Shown: positions 36,601 through 47,721 of the stretch, in pieces
How the letters are laid out: every line of letters begins with the position of its first letter
How positions within the stretch are numbered: position 1 is the stretch's first letter
Source: Ailanthus altissimus
Taxonomy: Eukaryota > Streptophyta > Magnoliopsida > Sapindales > Simaroubaceae
NCBI GenBank assembly: GCA_946807835.1
Contig: OX327704.1
Location: forward strand, 868,001 to 932,000
Direction of reading: 5' to 3'
Length of the DNA stretch: 64,000 bases
Position numbers and translations under genes: made by a program
The notes under the pieces: model-generated
The model's database searches: none
Told to the model about the DNA's origin: nothing
Seen by the model: the letters and a program-made list of their open reading frames with translations, nothing else

Positions 36601-36797
36601 ATGAAGAAGATGATGATAATTCAAGATGGTTTGATTGGAAAGTCGCTATGATGGGTTACGGATCTGGATTAGTGATTGGCTTGTCAACGGGATATATGGT
36701 ATTCGCAACAGGAAGACCGCGATGGTTTGTTAAGATGGTTGAAAGGAAGCAATCCAAGAGGATTAGAAGGCTGAACAGAGGAAGAAGAAATTATTAG
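33645..36797 (+). CDS. LRR receptor-like protein (RLP, Cf-9 class)
   Basis: An uninterrupted, intronless 1050-residue frame. Residues 1-25 form a signal peptide ending near KSSAN. An LRR N-terminal cap follows with paired Cys (DCCSWDGVTC, 71-80). About 30 extracytoplasmic LRRs of the LxxLxLSxNxxxGxIP type run to about 955, broken by an island of about 50 residues (about 806-857, containing YYSVLLTIKGIDMWMERI) with four repeats after it. Next come an acidic stretch (EEDDDN, about 988-993), a transmembrane helix at about 1000-1023 with spaced Gly, and a short basic tail. There is no kinase domain, so signalling would need partners; SOBIR1- and BAK1-type kinases are known for this class. Members sense microbial or developmental ligands at the plasma membrane; the ligand here is unknown. 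Nearby decayed flank copies suggest a former tandem cluster. Confidence 0.96.
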   Translation: MDWLTRYSQLVCLQILVFFFKSSANLCPYEQSSALLQFKQLFSFENHVQYSSCEGIQPSYPKMMSWNEDSDCCSWDGVTCDMATGHVIGLDLSCSWLYGDLPSNSSLFFLPHLQKINLAFNNFDYSEISSSFSRFPSLTHLNLSSSNFVGQVPSEISQLSKLVSLDLSHNFPMRLQVLVWKELAQNLTKLKELVLDWVEMSSIEPSSLTNLSSSLTSLNLSGCGLQGKFPENLFHLPNLQRLVLSENNVSGSFPTFNWSIPLRILDLSFCNFKWSIPVSLGNLTQLTHLMLHANNFSGHIPSSLSNLVQLNHLDFSSNYISGEIPDIFFNLTQLSHLDISGNLLTGPIPSSVSRLRNLTHIDLASSSLRGTIPSGLFSPSLNYVSLEYNHLTGSIPSSIFQAVNLKHLFLSSNNFSGKVEFYMFAKLKNLEILYLSNNSLSVNPTLKDNTSFPSLSVLGLSACNISEFPDVLRTRHQLQHLYLSNNQIHGRIPEWIWDNVAEYSLFFLDLSQNFLTNIERIPWGSLRYLDLSSNILQGQLFPVPTSILRFFFISNNNLTGEIDHSICNVVGAQHLDLSNNTLSGPIPECVGNLIFMRIFLVSDNNLVGEIPYSICKLSELEVLNLSNNNLSGRIPDCIGNLPSLRAFLVSNNNLYGEIPSSFCISSSLEFLDLSNNSLNGTIPKTLGNSSTLSALLLQMNNFHGNIFLTFTNGSSLTTLNLNGNQLEGILPSSLVNCTKLEVLDVGNNRIADTFPHWLADHSALQVLILRSNKFHGPIANFNTRFGFPRLRILDISHNEFSGFMPAIYLQHFEAMIHGKNDNVQVEYMKRTYDGKYYSVLLTIKGIDMWMERILTIFMTIDLSSNRFQGRIPEVIGKLNLLKGLNLSHNNLTGGIPSSLGNLAALESLDLSSNKLIGKIPTQLTNLTCLSVLKLANNQLVGPIPQGQQFNTFGSDSYNGNLGLCGFPLPEICSIDEASDSGPTIFHEEDDDNSRWFDWKVAMMGYGSGLVIGLSTGYMVFATGRPRWFVKMVERKQSKRIRRLNRGRRNY

Positions 36798-37920
36798 AAC
36801 TGCATGAATTCCCATTTTCTATGTAGATGCATGAACTGTTCTATTTTCATGTCAGCAGAATTATGGTTTGCATTTGTCATTGTAAGAATGTGTATGGATT
36901 TTGTAGCTTGTTATTTTGGGTTACATAGTTCTTTTACTGGACGGCAAAGCTGATACTTTTTCATGATCTAGCATCTAGAAAATGCCTTTTATGTTGAAAT
37001 TAATAGTTATGTTGTGAGAGTATTTATCATAAGAATTTGTAATATTATGTTGAAATTAATAGCGGCACCATTCATTTCTTAATATGGATGCTTACACTAA
37101 AATTTTGCATGGAAATGTAGTCCCATTTGCAATTCTATTTCATTAGAGACCAAGTGCCAGCAAGAGTTTCATTCTGTGAGATCCGACTTAAATAGTTGAA
37201 AAGATACTATTAATCTAGTGTTATATGATCCTTGTAGTCTGCTTTTATAGGTAGCTGATGATCCTCAATTGACATTAAACTTAATTTGCGACGACTTACA
37301 AACATGAGAATCAATTCTGCCATCATGTTCCGTATGACTGAGATGGTATTTTTTTTCTTCTTTATTCTCGCTAATAGGAGATTGACCATTTTATGCTCAA
37401 TACAGTTTCTTTTCTCTGGTTTGAGCTTAGTGCTTGTATATCTTTTTTTTTTTTTTTTTGGCCTTCGAAGCTCCATTAATATTTCAGGAAAACTAGATTC
37501 TAGAATCACAGTGCAGAAGCTATATCAATGCATATTTATCTGCTTTCAAGTGGTTTATTATCAACGCATATTAGAAGACTAATGAATTAGTGGAAATACT
37601 CAAGCTTATAGAGAATCAAATTGGATCTACTTTAAACTTAAAGAGATAAGATTATCAAGATAATATATGTTTAATGTTTATTAATAGTGCTATAGCATGA
37701 CACTTGTATAAATGTCCTGGTAAAAGGTTTGCAGTGCGTTCCCTCTCTTCTGGTAAAAGTCCTTGATAGCTTTTAATCAGCTTTAATTGTGAGCTGAGGA
37801 AGATCAAATGCAGCCACTACAATTGTGTTGTTTAATCAAGATAACAACTGAAGCAGTGATTGAAGATCAAGATCAAGTAGCAATTTTGGTTTACAAATAG
37901 TGATTTCAACTATAGTTACG
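36798..37920 (+). other. Receptor gene 3' flank
   Basis: Contains the presumed 3' untranslated region. An 18-base word (TTATGTTGAAATTAATAG) occurs twice, near 36990 and 37047. From about 37490 to 37700 the sequence matches the repeat family of 26.0-31.5 kb (TATATCAATGCATATTT, GAATCAAATTGGATCTACT). The remainder is not recognised. Confidence 0.6.
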
Positions 37921-37993
37921 TTTGTTATAACAGAATAATATTGTTATGAAGAGTTGTAACAGAATGTGCCATGTCAGCAAGTTGAAATTACTT

Positions 37994-38027
37994 TTCTGTA
38001 CAAGTTAGTTAACTAACTTGTACAGAA
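37994..38027. repeat. Perfect 34-bp palindrome in the LTR
   Basis: The left half TTCTGTACAAGTTAGTT (37994-38010) is followed without spacer by its exact complement AACTAACTTGTACAGAA (38011-38027). It lies in the U3 part of the copia LTR, upstream of a TATA-like GTGTATAAATG (38033-38043), where it could serve as a protein-binding or cruciform site. Confidence 0.95.
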
Positions 38028-38474
38028 GCCTTTGTGTATAAATGTAATATTCAGCTCATTTTAAGTGGTTATCAATGAATTTCTTGAAAACATCAATGAA
38101 TTCAGTTTCCGTTTCCTTCAGTTTTTCTCTCTGAATTTTCTTTCACTTTCTTGACTCCCAAACACCTTTAAGATTCTTATATGATATCAGAGCTACTATA
38201 ATGGCCTAACGCCAATATTTCTGCAACTCATACAGCAGCTTCTACAGTTAATCAAACTTCTTTTAATTACAGTGAAGTTAGATAGAACTAACTTACATTA
38301 TTTGGAGATTTCAAGTTCTTACGACAACAAGAAGAAATTTGTTGGAAGATATTCTCATTGGAGTCAGAAGCTACCCTGCACAAAGTGTAAGAACCATGAA
38401 TCAAAACCAATCCTCTGCTGTTATAATTGAAAATGCAGATTATGATAATTGGATCAGGCAAGATCAGAGTCTTT

Positions 38475-41400
38475 AGCGGCAGGTTTTATGAACAGAAACT
38501 TTTTCTCTCGGCGCAAGTTAATGTGCTAACGTACGCTGCCCACAAAAAGAAAAAGTTCACCAAATAGTTGCGATTGGTGATCTCACAAAATTAGCGGGCA
38601 TCGATCTGGTTGACGGCTCTAATAATTCAATGGAAGTTGACCTGTAACAAAAGGGGGATAAGGGGCAGAATAAAAGGAAGCCATGGATCTATTTATTTGC
38701 TTGCAATCGTGATCGTACTCCAAATTACGAATTGCAGTATGTCTCTCCAACAATTTACAACGACCATAAAATTATGAAATTCCATTCCGACGAACTCAGA
38801 TAGGAAGAACAACGATGAAGATTTGCATTGGTAGGCTGTGTCTATGGGCTTCACACGAAGTTTCACCTATTGCAAGCCTTTTTGACGAATCGTTGGAAAA
38901 AGTTTAGATTAATCTTTGTTCATTCCATTAATCAAGGTTTATTCTTGTTTAAATTTGGGCAAATGGAGGCATTAAAAGATGGACTTGCCACTTTTGATAA
39001 ACACCGGCTCATTGTAAAGATTTGGGAACTAAGAATGGTCATGGATGTCTCTAGCATTCGTTTTGTTCCAATTTGGGTCCAATTTTCAGGTCTCCCTTCG
39101 AAATTCTGCAGTCCTTCCATGTTAGGGAGAATTGCCAGCTCTCTTGGTGTGCTGAAATACTGTGACAAATACATTTTAAATAAGACTAGATTAGCTTTTG
39201 GTCGGGTCTTGGTAGAAATGGATGTGGCAGGAGAATTCCCAACCACCGTAACTTTGGAGGATAAGAATGGAACCACCGTGGTGCAGAATGTAACTTATGA
39301 ATGGAGGCCCTAAGTTTGTAATAATTGCAAATAATTTGGGCTCAAAACAAAGAATTACAAAGCAGGGGCAAAAGAGAAACAAGTATGGCAAGTGAAGAAT
39401 AATGCACAGAATGCACGGGCTATTATAAATTCACACGAACAACAACCAGATTCAAAGGAAGTTGCGGAACCTGTTGTGGAAACAGATATTGAGATAGAAT
39501 TTGAACAAGAGGCTGGGAAAAATTAAAGTGATATAGCTAAAGTTAAACCCATGGTTGTTGGTATACATGGAGTAATAATCAATATGGGGACCGAAGAATT
39601 TGACAAAAAACCCACTGAACTTTTGTGAATGGAAATTAGCTAGAAAAATCAGAAAATTCAGAATGCACAATTTTTCCAGCAGGGGTTTCTAATCACTCTC
39701 CTGTGGTTTTCATAGCTAGAAATAACCCTCAAGGAAAAATTCCTTTCAAGTACTTCAATACATGGTATTCTCATCCTCTATTTATACATACGGTGGATAG
39801 GGTATGGCTAAAAAAGGTTAAAGGCTCTCCCATATTTAGAGTATGGTTTAAACTAAAACTCTTAAAGATTGAACTTTGGGAATTGAATAAAGATGGCTTC
39901 TCCAATGTATCCTAGCAGGTTGCAAATTGGAGATTATTTTTAGACTCTTTGTATAGTAAATTGGTTCTTGAACCCTGTAATAATCATTTGCAAAATGAGG
40001 AGAGATGTGTTAGCCAATACTTGAGAAAGCTTATGCTTGTAAAGGAAAGCATTATAAGATAAAAATCTAGAATTCTTTGAATACAGCTGGAGATTCTCAT
40101 ACGAGGTACTTTCATAATAAGGTGAAACAGAGAAAAGTCAAAAATAAAATCATCTCGTTTACGAATTAGACTGGCAAAGTAATTTGTGATCTTAAGGCTG
40201 TCAAAAGCATAATAGTAGAATATTATAAAGGTTTATTTAGTTTTGATCTTGGAAGAAGAAGGTTTATCAATCAACAGATCGTGAACATTGGCCCTAAACT
40301 CAAAGAGGAAGATAGGATTATCCTCTGTGTGCTAGTGACGAACCAAGAAATGAAGGATGCTATGTTCAACATTAATGAAGATAAAGCCCTAGGCACAGAT
40401 GGATATAACAGTTTCTTTTTTCAACATAGTTGGTCTGTAATTAGCAAAGAGACGATTGAGGCTGTTCAATATTTCCTTTCCATGGGTAAGTTTTCCAAGC
40501 TTATTAATGCCACTACTATTACTAGGGTCCCTAAAGTGAATAACCCTCAAAGTCTTAGAGACTATAAACCAATTGCATGCTACATTGTCTTATATAAATG
40601 TATTAAAAGGTGATTATATATAGATTAAAGAAAGTCTTAGATTATTTGGTCTGTCCTAGTCAATCTGCTTTTATTCAAAACAGGAAAATAGTTGATAATG
40701 TACTGTTGGCTCATGAATTAGTGAAAGGTTATGATAGACAAAATGGGGTTCCTAGCTATGCTCTAAAAATTGATCTAAGAAAGGCTTATGATTAAGTATC
40801 TTGGGACTACTTAGAAGAGATTCTGATAAGGTTTAACTTTCCATGCTCATTCATTAGCCTTCTCATGTGTTATGTGAGATCTAGTATGTACTATATGGTG
40901 GTGAATGGTAGACTTGAGGGCTTCTTCTCAGGGAGAAGAGGATTAAGGTAAGGGGATCTCACGTATTCCTTACTATTTATCCTTGCAATGGAATACCTTA
41001 GTAGAAGTTTGAATTGCATTCCTAAAGATCAATTTAATTATGAAATTCAACCACTCAATGTTCATTGATGATTTGTTTTTATTTTCTCAAGGTGATCTAA
41101 TGTCAATTGAAAAATTCACAAAGGCTTTGAAGGAGTTTTTTGAGGTTTCAGGTAGGCAATTAAATGTGAATAAGAGTTTTATAATTTTTGGACATTACAT
41201 GATAATATTAGAGAATCTGTTTTCAAATGTGAATAAGAGTTCTATATTTTTTGGACATTACATGATAATATTAGAGAATCTATTTTGTAACACACCCAGT
41301 TTCAGCATGGTAGTTTATCTGTCAAATGCTTGCAGTTCCTTTAATCTCTGGAAGTTTAAAGAAAGAACACTATCAAGACTTAGTTAGAAGGATGACGACT

Positions 41401-42395
41401 AAAATCTCAAGTTGGAAGGTCAAGTTTCTTTCTTATGCTGGTTATTTATAATTGGTTAATGTTGTTTTAATGAGTATGAATGTTTACTGGTGCTCAATTT
41501 TCATTCTTTCTAAAATAGTGGTCAATGTAGTTGAGGCTTTATGTAGGACGCTCTTTTGGTACAAGAATGATTCTTAGTAACAAATAGGTCTAGTTGGCTG
41601 GCCTGTGGTTTGTAAGGAAAAATCAGAATGAGGACTAAGCATTAAACATTGTATGTATAGAATCAAGTTGCGGTCACTAAATATATTTAGAATTGAGTAG
41701 TTATGAAATCTTCCTTATAGGAAAATGGGTGATTGTTAATAAGCTTAGAAGGCTTAGCTTTTGGGTTATCACTAAGCCCATGAATTGTAGTTGGGTATGG
41801 AGAAAACTATTAAAATTAAGAAAAAAAGTGAAGAATTTATTCTACTGCAATCTAAGAGATAATGCATCATTCGCCTTCTGGTTTGACCTGTAGTTAAATG
41901 GTGAGTCTATACTTGATAAGTTTCCCCTTATAAGTATTAATGATATGGATATCCCCTGGGGTGCAAAGGTAAAAGATATGTGAAAGAATGAGAGATGGAG
42001 TTTACTCGATCCTTTAGATGAGCACACTGCTCAAGCTTGGGAGTACATTAAAAATAATTTTTCTCTTATTAAAACTAAAGATGATAAAATTACTTAGACT
42101 AGAACCCCCAATGGACAGTTTTTGGTAGCTAATGCTTGGAGAGCCTTTAGAGATGAGGGTACAAAGGTGACATGATACAAGCTAGTATATGGAATTCAGC
42201 ACGTCCCTAGACATAACTTTATTATGTGGTTGGCATTGCAAAATTAGTTGAATACAAGGGAGAGACTAGCCAAATGGGACCTTATTCCATCAAAAGATTG
42301 CCCTCTGTTGCGTCTTAGCACTCTTCAGTTGTACTTTTAATGGTTTAAAGTAATAAATTTTCTCCTTTTGGTTTGATTACAAAAAAAAAAAAAAA
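38475..42395 (+). mobile_element. L1-type LINE with poly(A) tail and 15-bp target duplication
   Basis: The insert is flanked by AAGATCAGAGTCTTT (38460-38474 and 42396-42410) and ends in a run of A (42381 onward), the marks of target-primed reverse transcription. ORF1 has a DUF4283 domain (38828-39313; FGQMEALKDGL, RFVPIWVQFSGLP) and a degraded zinc knuckle after YEWRP. ORF2 is broken. The endonuclease is reduced to its C-terminal end (SNHSPVVF near 39690). Reverse transcriptase follows in pieces (KALGTDGYNSFFFQHSW near 40387, DYKPIACY, SQSAFIQNRKIVDNVLLAHELV, KIDLRKAYD, IDDLFLFSQGD near 41065). A zinc-finger reverse-transcriptase end lies near 42190-42310. Numerous stops make it dead. Confidence 0.92.
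41163..41288 (+). repeat. 63-bp tandem duplication in LINE reverse transcriptase
   Basis: Units 41163-41225 and 41226-41288 both start AATGTGAATAAGAGTT and share GGACATTACATGATAATATT. The unit length is 21 codons, so the frame is kept and the peptide NVNKS...FGHYMIILENLF appears twice. The copies differ by a few bases. Confidence 0.93.
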
Positions 42396-45300
42396 AAGAT
42401 CAGAGTCTTTTAGATTGGTTGTTTTCAACCATTAATGAAACTATACTTAGTATTGTTATAGGGAGTAAAATAAGTTTTGAGTTGTGGTTAACTGTTGAGA
42501 GTCAATTCGAATCATAATCAAAAGCTAAGGCAAGACAATTAAAAATACAATTCTTTACTATTAAGAAATGATGACTTATAATGTTTGATTAGAGTATTGC
42601 GGATGAATTGGCCACTGCTAGTTACAAAAGTGAAGATGATGAATTTATTAGGCACTTAGTCTTTGGATTTAGAAATGAATATGATTCAATAGTTGCCATT
42701 ATCATTATTAAAGCTGTTGGAGCTTTTAGTGCTGATAAAAGTAATTTTGATGCAAATTATGCTTCAAGGAGCAAAGGAAGGCCAAGAAACTTTATACTTG
42801 CAAGAGGAAGACAAGGTTTTGGTAGAGGTAGATGAAGTTTTAACAATATATATAGATATGGAACAAATAATATGAATAGTTTTCAATATGACAGATTTAA
42901 AAATAACAGTGGCAGAGGTACTCCTCAATCTGGAAGGCCAAACTTCTTTAATAACACATTAAGCTAATATGCCAGTTTGTGAAAAAACAAAGGCATTCAG
43001 TATCAAAATGTTACTATAGGTTTAACAAAGATTATGGAGTAAGAGAAAATAGAGGATATAGAGGTTTCAACAATGACAATGGTCCTCGTAATCCTGGAAG
43101 TCAAAATTCTAGAGTATCTATAGTTAATAATGTTGCATATATTACTGCACCTAAAGTATATGATAAAGCATCATACATATCAGCTTTTGATCAGTATAGT
43201 AATGCTTGATATGGACAGTATAACTTAGAAGCCTCAATTAATCCTAACTTGTATTTGGACTCAGGAGCAACACATCATCTTACATATGATGTCAACAACA
43301 TTAGAGCAAGAACAACCTTTTTAGGTAATGATAAAATTATCATTGGTAATGGCTTTGGTTTGAGAATTTCATATATTGGAAAAATTGAACTAAAATCAAA
43401 ATTAGCAACTTTATCCTTTAATAATATCCTACATGTACGTCAAATAACAAAGAACTTTATTATTATTTCTAGACTTGTTTCTAACAACAATATTTTCATT
43501 GAATTTTATAAAAAAATTTGTCTTGTCAAGGATAAAGAGATGAAAACAGTCTTGTTAAAGAGTGTTGTAATGAAAGGATTGTATAAGCTATTGCTATATT
43601 CTCCTCAAGGTCAAGATACTCAAACCTGGTCACCTACTTCAATGATGTCATGTCTCTCATCTAATGTATTAAATTACATAAATAAAGATTAGTCATGTAT
43701 TGATGTTTCTAGTAATAAGTCCTATACAAACCAGTTTGTTGGTCTTTGTTCACATTCATTACTCTTAGACCTGAACAAAATAACAGTAGTATAAACTTAT
43801 GGCACTTGAGGTTAGGTCATCCAAATCCTCATATGCTTAAACTTGTGCTACAAAATTATAAATAGAAGATTGCTTATGATATTAATAAAATATCTTATTT
43901 TTGTTCTACTTGTCAAAAGAGAAAACTACATATAGTACATTTTCCTTCTCATATTATATCAGCTTAAACTTGTCCTACTTTGGTTTCTACTAATCTTTGG
44001 GGAATAGCCTCAATTCTATCTAAAGAAGGTTATCATTATTACATAAGCTTTATTGATGACTTCTCTAGATATTGTTAGATATTCCCTCTAAAAACTAAAA
44101 CAGATGTTATTCAAGCCTTTATTGTTTTTAAGCTTCAAGTTCAGAAATAGTTTAACCAACAAATCAAAGCCTTACAATCTGATTGGGAAGGGGAGAATAT
44201 AGAAACCTTTTTAAGAGAAAATGGTATTCTATTTAAACTAACATGTTCTCATACATATCACCAAAATAGTGTTGTAAAGAGAAAACATAGGCATATTGTT
44301 GAAATGAGACTTACCGTTCTAGCACAAGCCTAAATGCCATTTAAAGTTTGGTGGGATGAAACAGCCTCTTACTTAATTAATAGATTACTAACACCTATTC
44401 TTAGGCATCAGTCCCCTTTCCAAAAGTGGTTCAATACAACACCTGATTATTCTTTTCTAAAACCTTTATGTTGTGAGTGCTTTCCTCTCCTTATACTTTA
44501 TTAATGTAACAAATTAAATTTTTATACTAAGTCATGTCCGTTCTTAGGCTATAATCCCTTCCATAAAGGTTCTAAGTGCCTACATCCCTCTAGTAGGTTG
44601 TATATTGCCATGCATGTTATATTTAATGAGGTCCATTTTATTTATACTACACTTTTTTAGACTAAAAAAAGATCCTTAGTTGAGAATGCATACACTAAAC
44701 CAGTGTCCATTATTGTTCCTTGTGTTCATAGCAATAGTAACATACCATATCCTTCACAGGTTCAAGAGGCTACAACTTCTTCACCTATGCCATTAGCATC
44801 TGACACAAATACCTCAAACTTACCTTACTAACCAAACATTTCTTCTTCAGCAAGCACTACAAACACAAATGAACCATCAATACTTCAAACTTCATCTACT
44901 CATCCTATGAAGACCAAATCAAAATCTGGAATTTTCAAACCAAAGGAATTTACTAATCAAGTAAATTCATTACCTCTGTTACTTGTTGAACCTAACATTG
45001 TGCATGAAGCTTTAGCTTATTCTAATTAGAAAAAAGCAATGGATGATGAATTTAAGGCAATATAAAGAAATAAAACCTAGATTTTGGTACTTGCTACTGA
45101 AGAAACTAAGGTGATATCAAACAAATGAGTGTTTAAAATTAAATATAACTTAGATAGGTCACTATCAAAGTACAAAGCTAGGCTAATTGCCAAAGGTTCT
45201 TACAAACTCTTGGATAGACTATTATAAGACCTTCAGCCCTGTGATCAAGGCCTCTACTGTCAGAATCATTTTGAGGTTAGCTGTGATAAACAAGTGGTAC

Positions 45301-45619
45301 ATAAGACAAATTGACATTAATAATACATTCTTTAATGGTGATTTAAATGAGGTTGTATACATGACACAACCTGAAGGGTATGTTAACTCTTCTTATCCTT
45401 ACTATGTATGCAAACTTTCAAAGGCTCTATATGGCTTAAAAAAGGCTCTTAAAGCCTGGTATGATAAAATGAAGCAGCCTACAAAAAAAATGGATTTTAG
45501 GTTTGTTCCAAGTGAGGACCAAATAGCAGATGTCATGACAAAGCCACTGTCAATTTCGCAATTCTTATATTTCATCAAATCTCTTTTTCTATCACCAAAT
45601 CTTTTTTTTTTAAACAGTG

Positions 45620-46020
45620 GTATAAAGGTAACTTGGTACACGTTAATATGAGCTACTCAGAACATCCCTAGACTTAGCTTTATCATATGGCTGGCATTGA
45701 AACATAGGTTGAATACAAGGGAGAGAATAGCTAAATAGTGCCTTATTCTATTAATAGATTGCCCACTATGTGGTAAAGAAAAAGAAACACTCAGAGAATA
45801 TATGAATCTCTTTCTTTAGCAGGAAATTTAGAGGCAAGCCCCTCTTAAGTAAAGATCGAAGAATAGCGCACTATACCACAGTTTACTCCATTTGGCAGGA
45901 ATGCAATCAAGTGATGTTTTAGCCGAAGAGTCCTAATGCAATTAGTAATTTTCAAGATATTTAACATGTTATTTATAATTGATGTTTAAGTGATGTAAGT
46001 AGTTATAGTGTAGTAAAAAA
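45620..46020 (+). mobile_element. 3' fragment of a second LINE
   Basis: After the copia pol end, sequence related to the LINE at 42160-42310 appears: VTWYTLIWA then WLALKHRLNTRERIAK and a Cys pair (CPLCGKEKE). This is the zinc-finger reverse-transcriptase region found near the C-terminus of plant L1 ORF2. Only about 130 codons are left, with stops. The fragment ends before 46122; no poly(A) or target duplication was found. Confidence 0.75.
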
Positions 46021-46121
46021 GTGGTGATTTTGTGAGTTTGGATATATATACTTGTTTTTGTTTGATACTTGTTATTATGTGGCATATTTTCTTTTAAGGG
46101 TCGGTTCTCCACAGTTAGAAT

Positions 46122-47720
46122 TGTTAGAGTTGGTGTTTACGTGCATTCTAATATTGTATGAATATGAATTGTTTAATATTTATACAATAAATATTTTGAA
46201 TAAAATTATTAATATTAAACATATATGGTACAATGCTTGTAACGTTACAAACATTGTATGATCTGAAAGAGTTCAGATTTAGTCTAAATGAGCTTAAATT
46301 AGTGTTAAACGTTAGCAATGCTGAGAGTTATAAATGTTAAGAGTTAGCATTGTTAAGAGTTAGCAGGTTATAAGAGTCAGTGATATCTAAGGAGTTAGTG
46401 TCTTGTTTGAAATAGAACAAAGACTTGAGAGTATACTACTAAAGATATAGTTGTAAAGAGTTGTAATAGGTACTAGGAAATATCATTATGCAAGTATATT
46501 CTCAACACTATGTTCTTGATCTATGTTCACCAATGTGGGTCTATCGTGAATCACTATTATATACATCAGTGTATGTTTATATCTGCATGATACATATGGT
46601 TGTTCTTAGTTGATCTTGTGTTTAATAGAAGCTCGTATAGACATGTAGGTATTCATTTATGACTAAATATTGAATAGACTCATGAGAATCCCAATAGACA
46701 TCCTATGAAATTATTAATGGTAGGTCATTTCGAGTTGAGTAATATTTGTGGTCCTTTAACCTGAGCGCCATGGTGGGCTGATCCATCCTACTTTAGTTTC
46801 ATGGATGTCAAAGACCTTTTATGGTCTGACCGCTACATGTTGCTGGATATGGTTCGATGCTAATAGAGTTTGGTGTATGTAGATATAGGATCTGTTAGCT
46901 TACATAGGTAAGTTGTATATCTGATACTTTAAGATTGTATATAAAAAAATCCTATGGCCACAAGTAATAAAGCCGAGAAAGGATTTTTTCATAGGGTTAA
47001 ACAATATCGCAAAAGTGTTTATGTATATTGTTTATCCAGATACGAATCTGGAGATAAGTTCACGGATAAGATTATGGAGATTTGACGATGCTGATCTATA
47101 TCCCCACACATCTAGGGTATAATTGATGAAAGGATTATACGTATGTGGTGTGACCTCAACTTGTATATTCTAATGCGCTGTTGTGTAATATCCGTGATGT
47201 GTGCATGGCGCATCAATCACTGACTTATAGAATAGTTTAATTTGACAAATCGGGCGTAAAACTAGAGAATTCTACAATATGAAGTGTACTTATTGTGCAC
47301 TAAGGCAACGTATTAGATTGAATAGTTTAATCTAGTAAAATCCAATAAAATTAAATGTTTGTTTTAGGAACCCTCGGGATGTACACTTATCAAGACTTAA
47401 GAGTTAAGTACATAATTAGTTAGTAATTTTTGTTGATCAATTAAATGTTAACATGTGACGCATAGTAAGTCTTTGGTTAAGTTGACTCAAGTGTGGGTTA
47501 GGTGGAACCCACTTGCAGTTAAGTAAGAGCTTAAGAGTAATATCACTTAATTGATTATTTAATTATTAAATAATCAAGATATTTACATTACTTAAGATTT
47601 AAGTAAACCTAACCATGATTAAATGTTAACTATAAGGTTAGGTTAAAGTAGATATTTATTTATTTAATTATTAAATAAAGTTTAACTTAACCTAGGTTAA
47701 TTATTAACTCTAATGTTAAG
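46122..47720. mobile_element. Truncated second copy of the 2.36 kb LTR-like family
   Basis: Starts TGTTAGAGTTGGTGTTTACG and aligns with 20137 onward through shared words such as AAACATATATGGTACAATGC, TTTAACCTGAGCGCCA, GGATGTCAAAGACCTTTTAT and the TTAACTTAA-rich zone. Similarity ends near 47720, about 600-750 bp short of the full copy, where minus-strand copia sequence begins. The missing end is not found on the far side of that copia, so this is a deletion or breakpoint, not a simple nested insertion. Confidence 0.85.
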
Positions 47721-47721
47721 T

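Larger units (their letters stand above)
37923..45625 (+). mobile_element. Ty1/copia element with a LINE inserted in gag
   Basis: A 5' LTR (37923 to about 38180, starting TGTTATAACAG) is followed by the primer-binding site TGATATCAGAGC (38182-38193). Gag begins near 38270, is cut by a LINE at 38475-42395, and resumes at once (LDWLFSTINE from 42410) through a Gly/Arg-rich region near 42830. The protease at 43249-43692 keeps LDSGATHHLT. Integrase scraps run from 43800 to 44650. Reverse transcriptase at 45187-45470 includes NDGDL-like NGDLNEVVYM and ALYGLKKALKAW. It then jumps directly to the end of RNase H (SEDQIADVMTKPLS), losing roughly 1 kb including the YVDD box. No 3' LTR was found; LINE sequence begins near 45620. 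Stops and deletions make it inactive. Confidence 0.9.
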
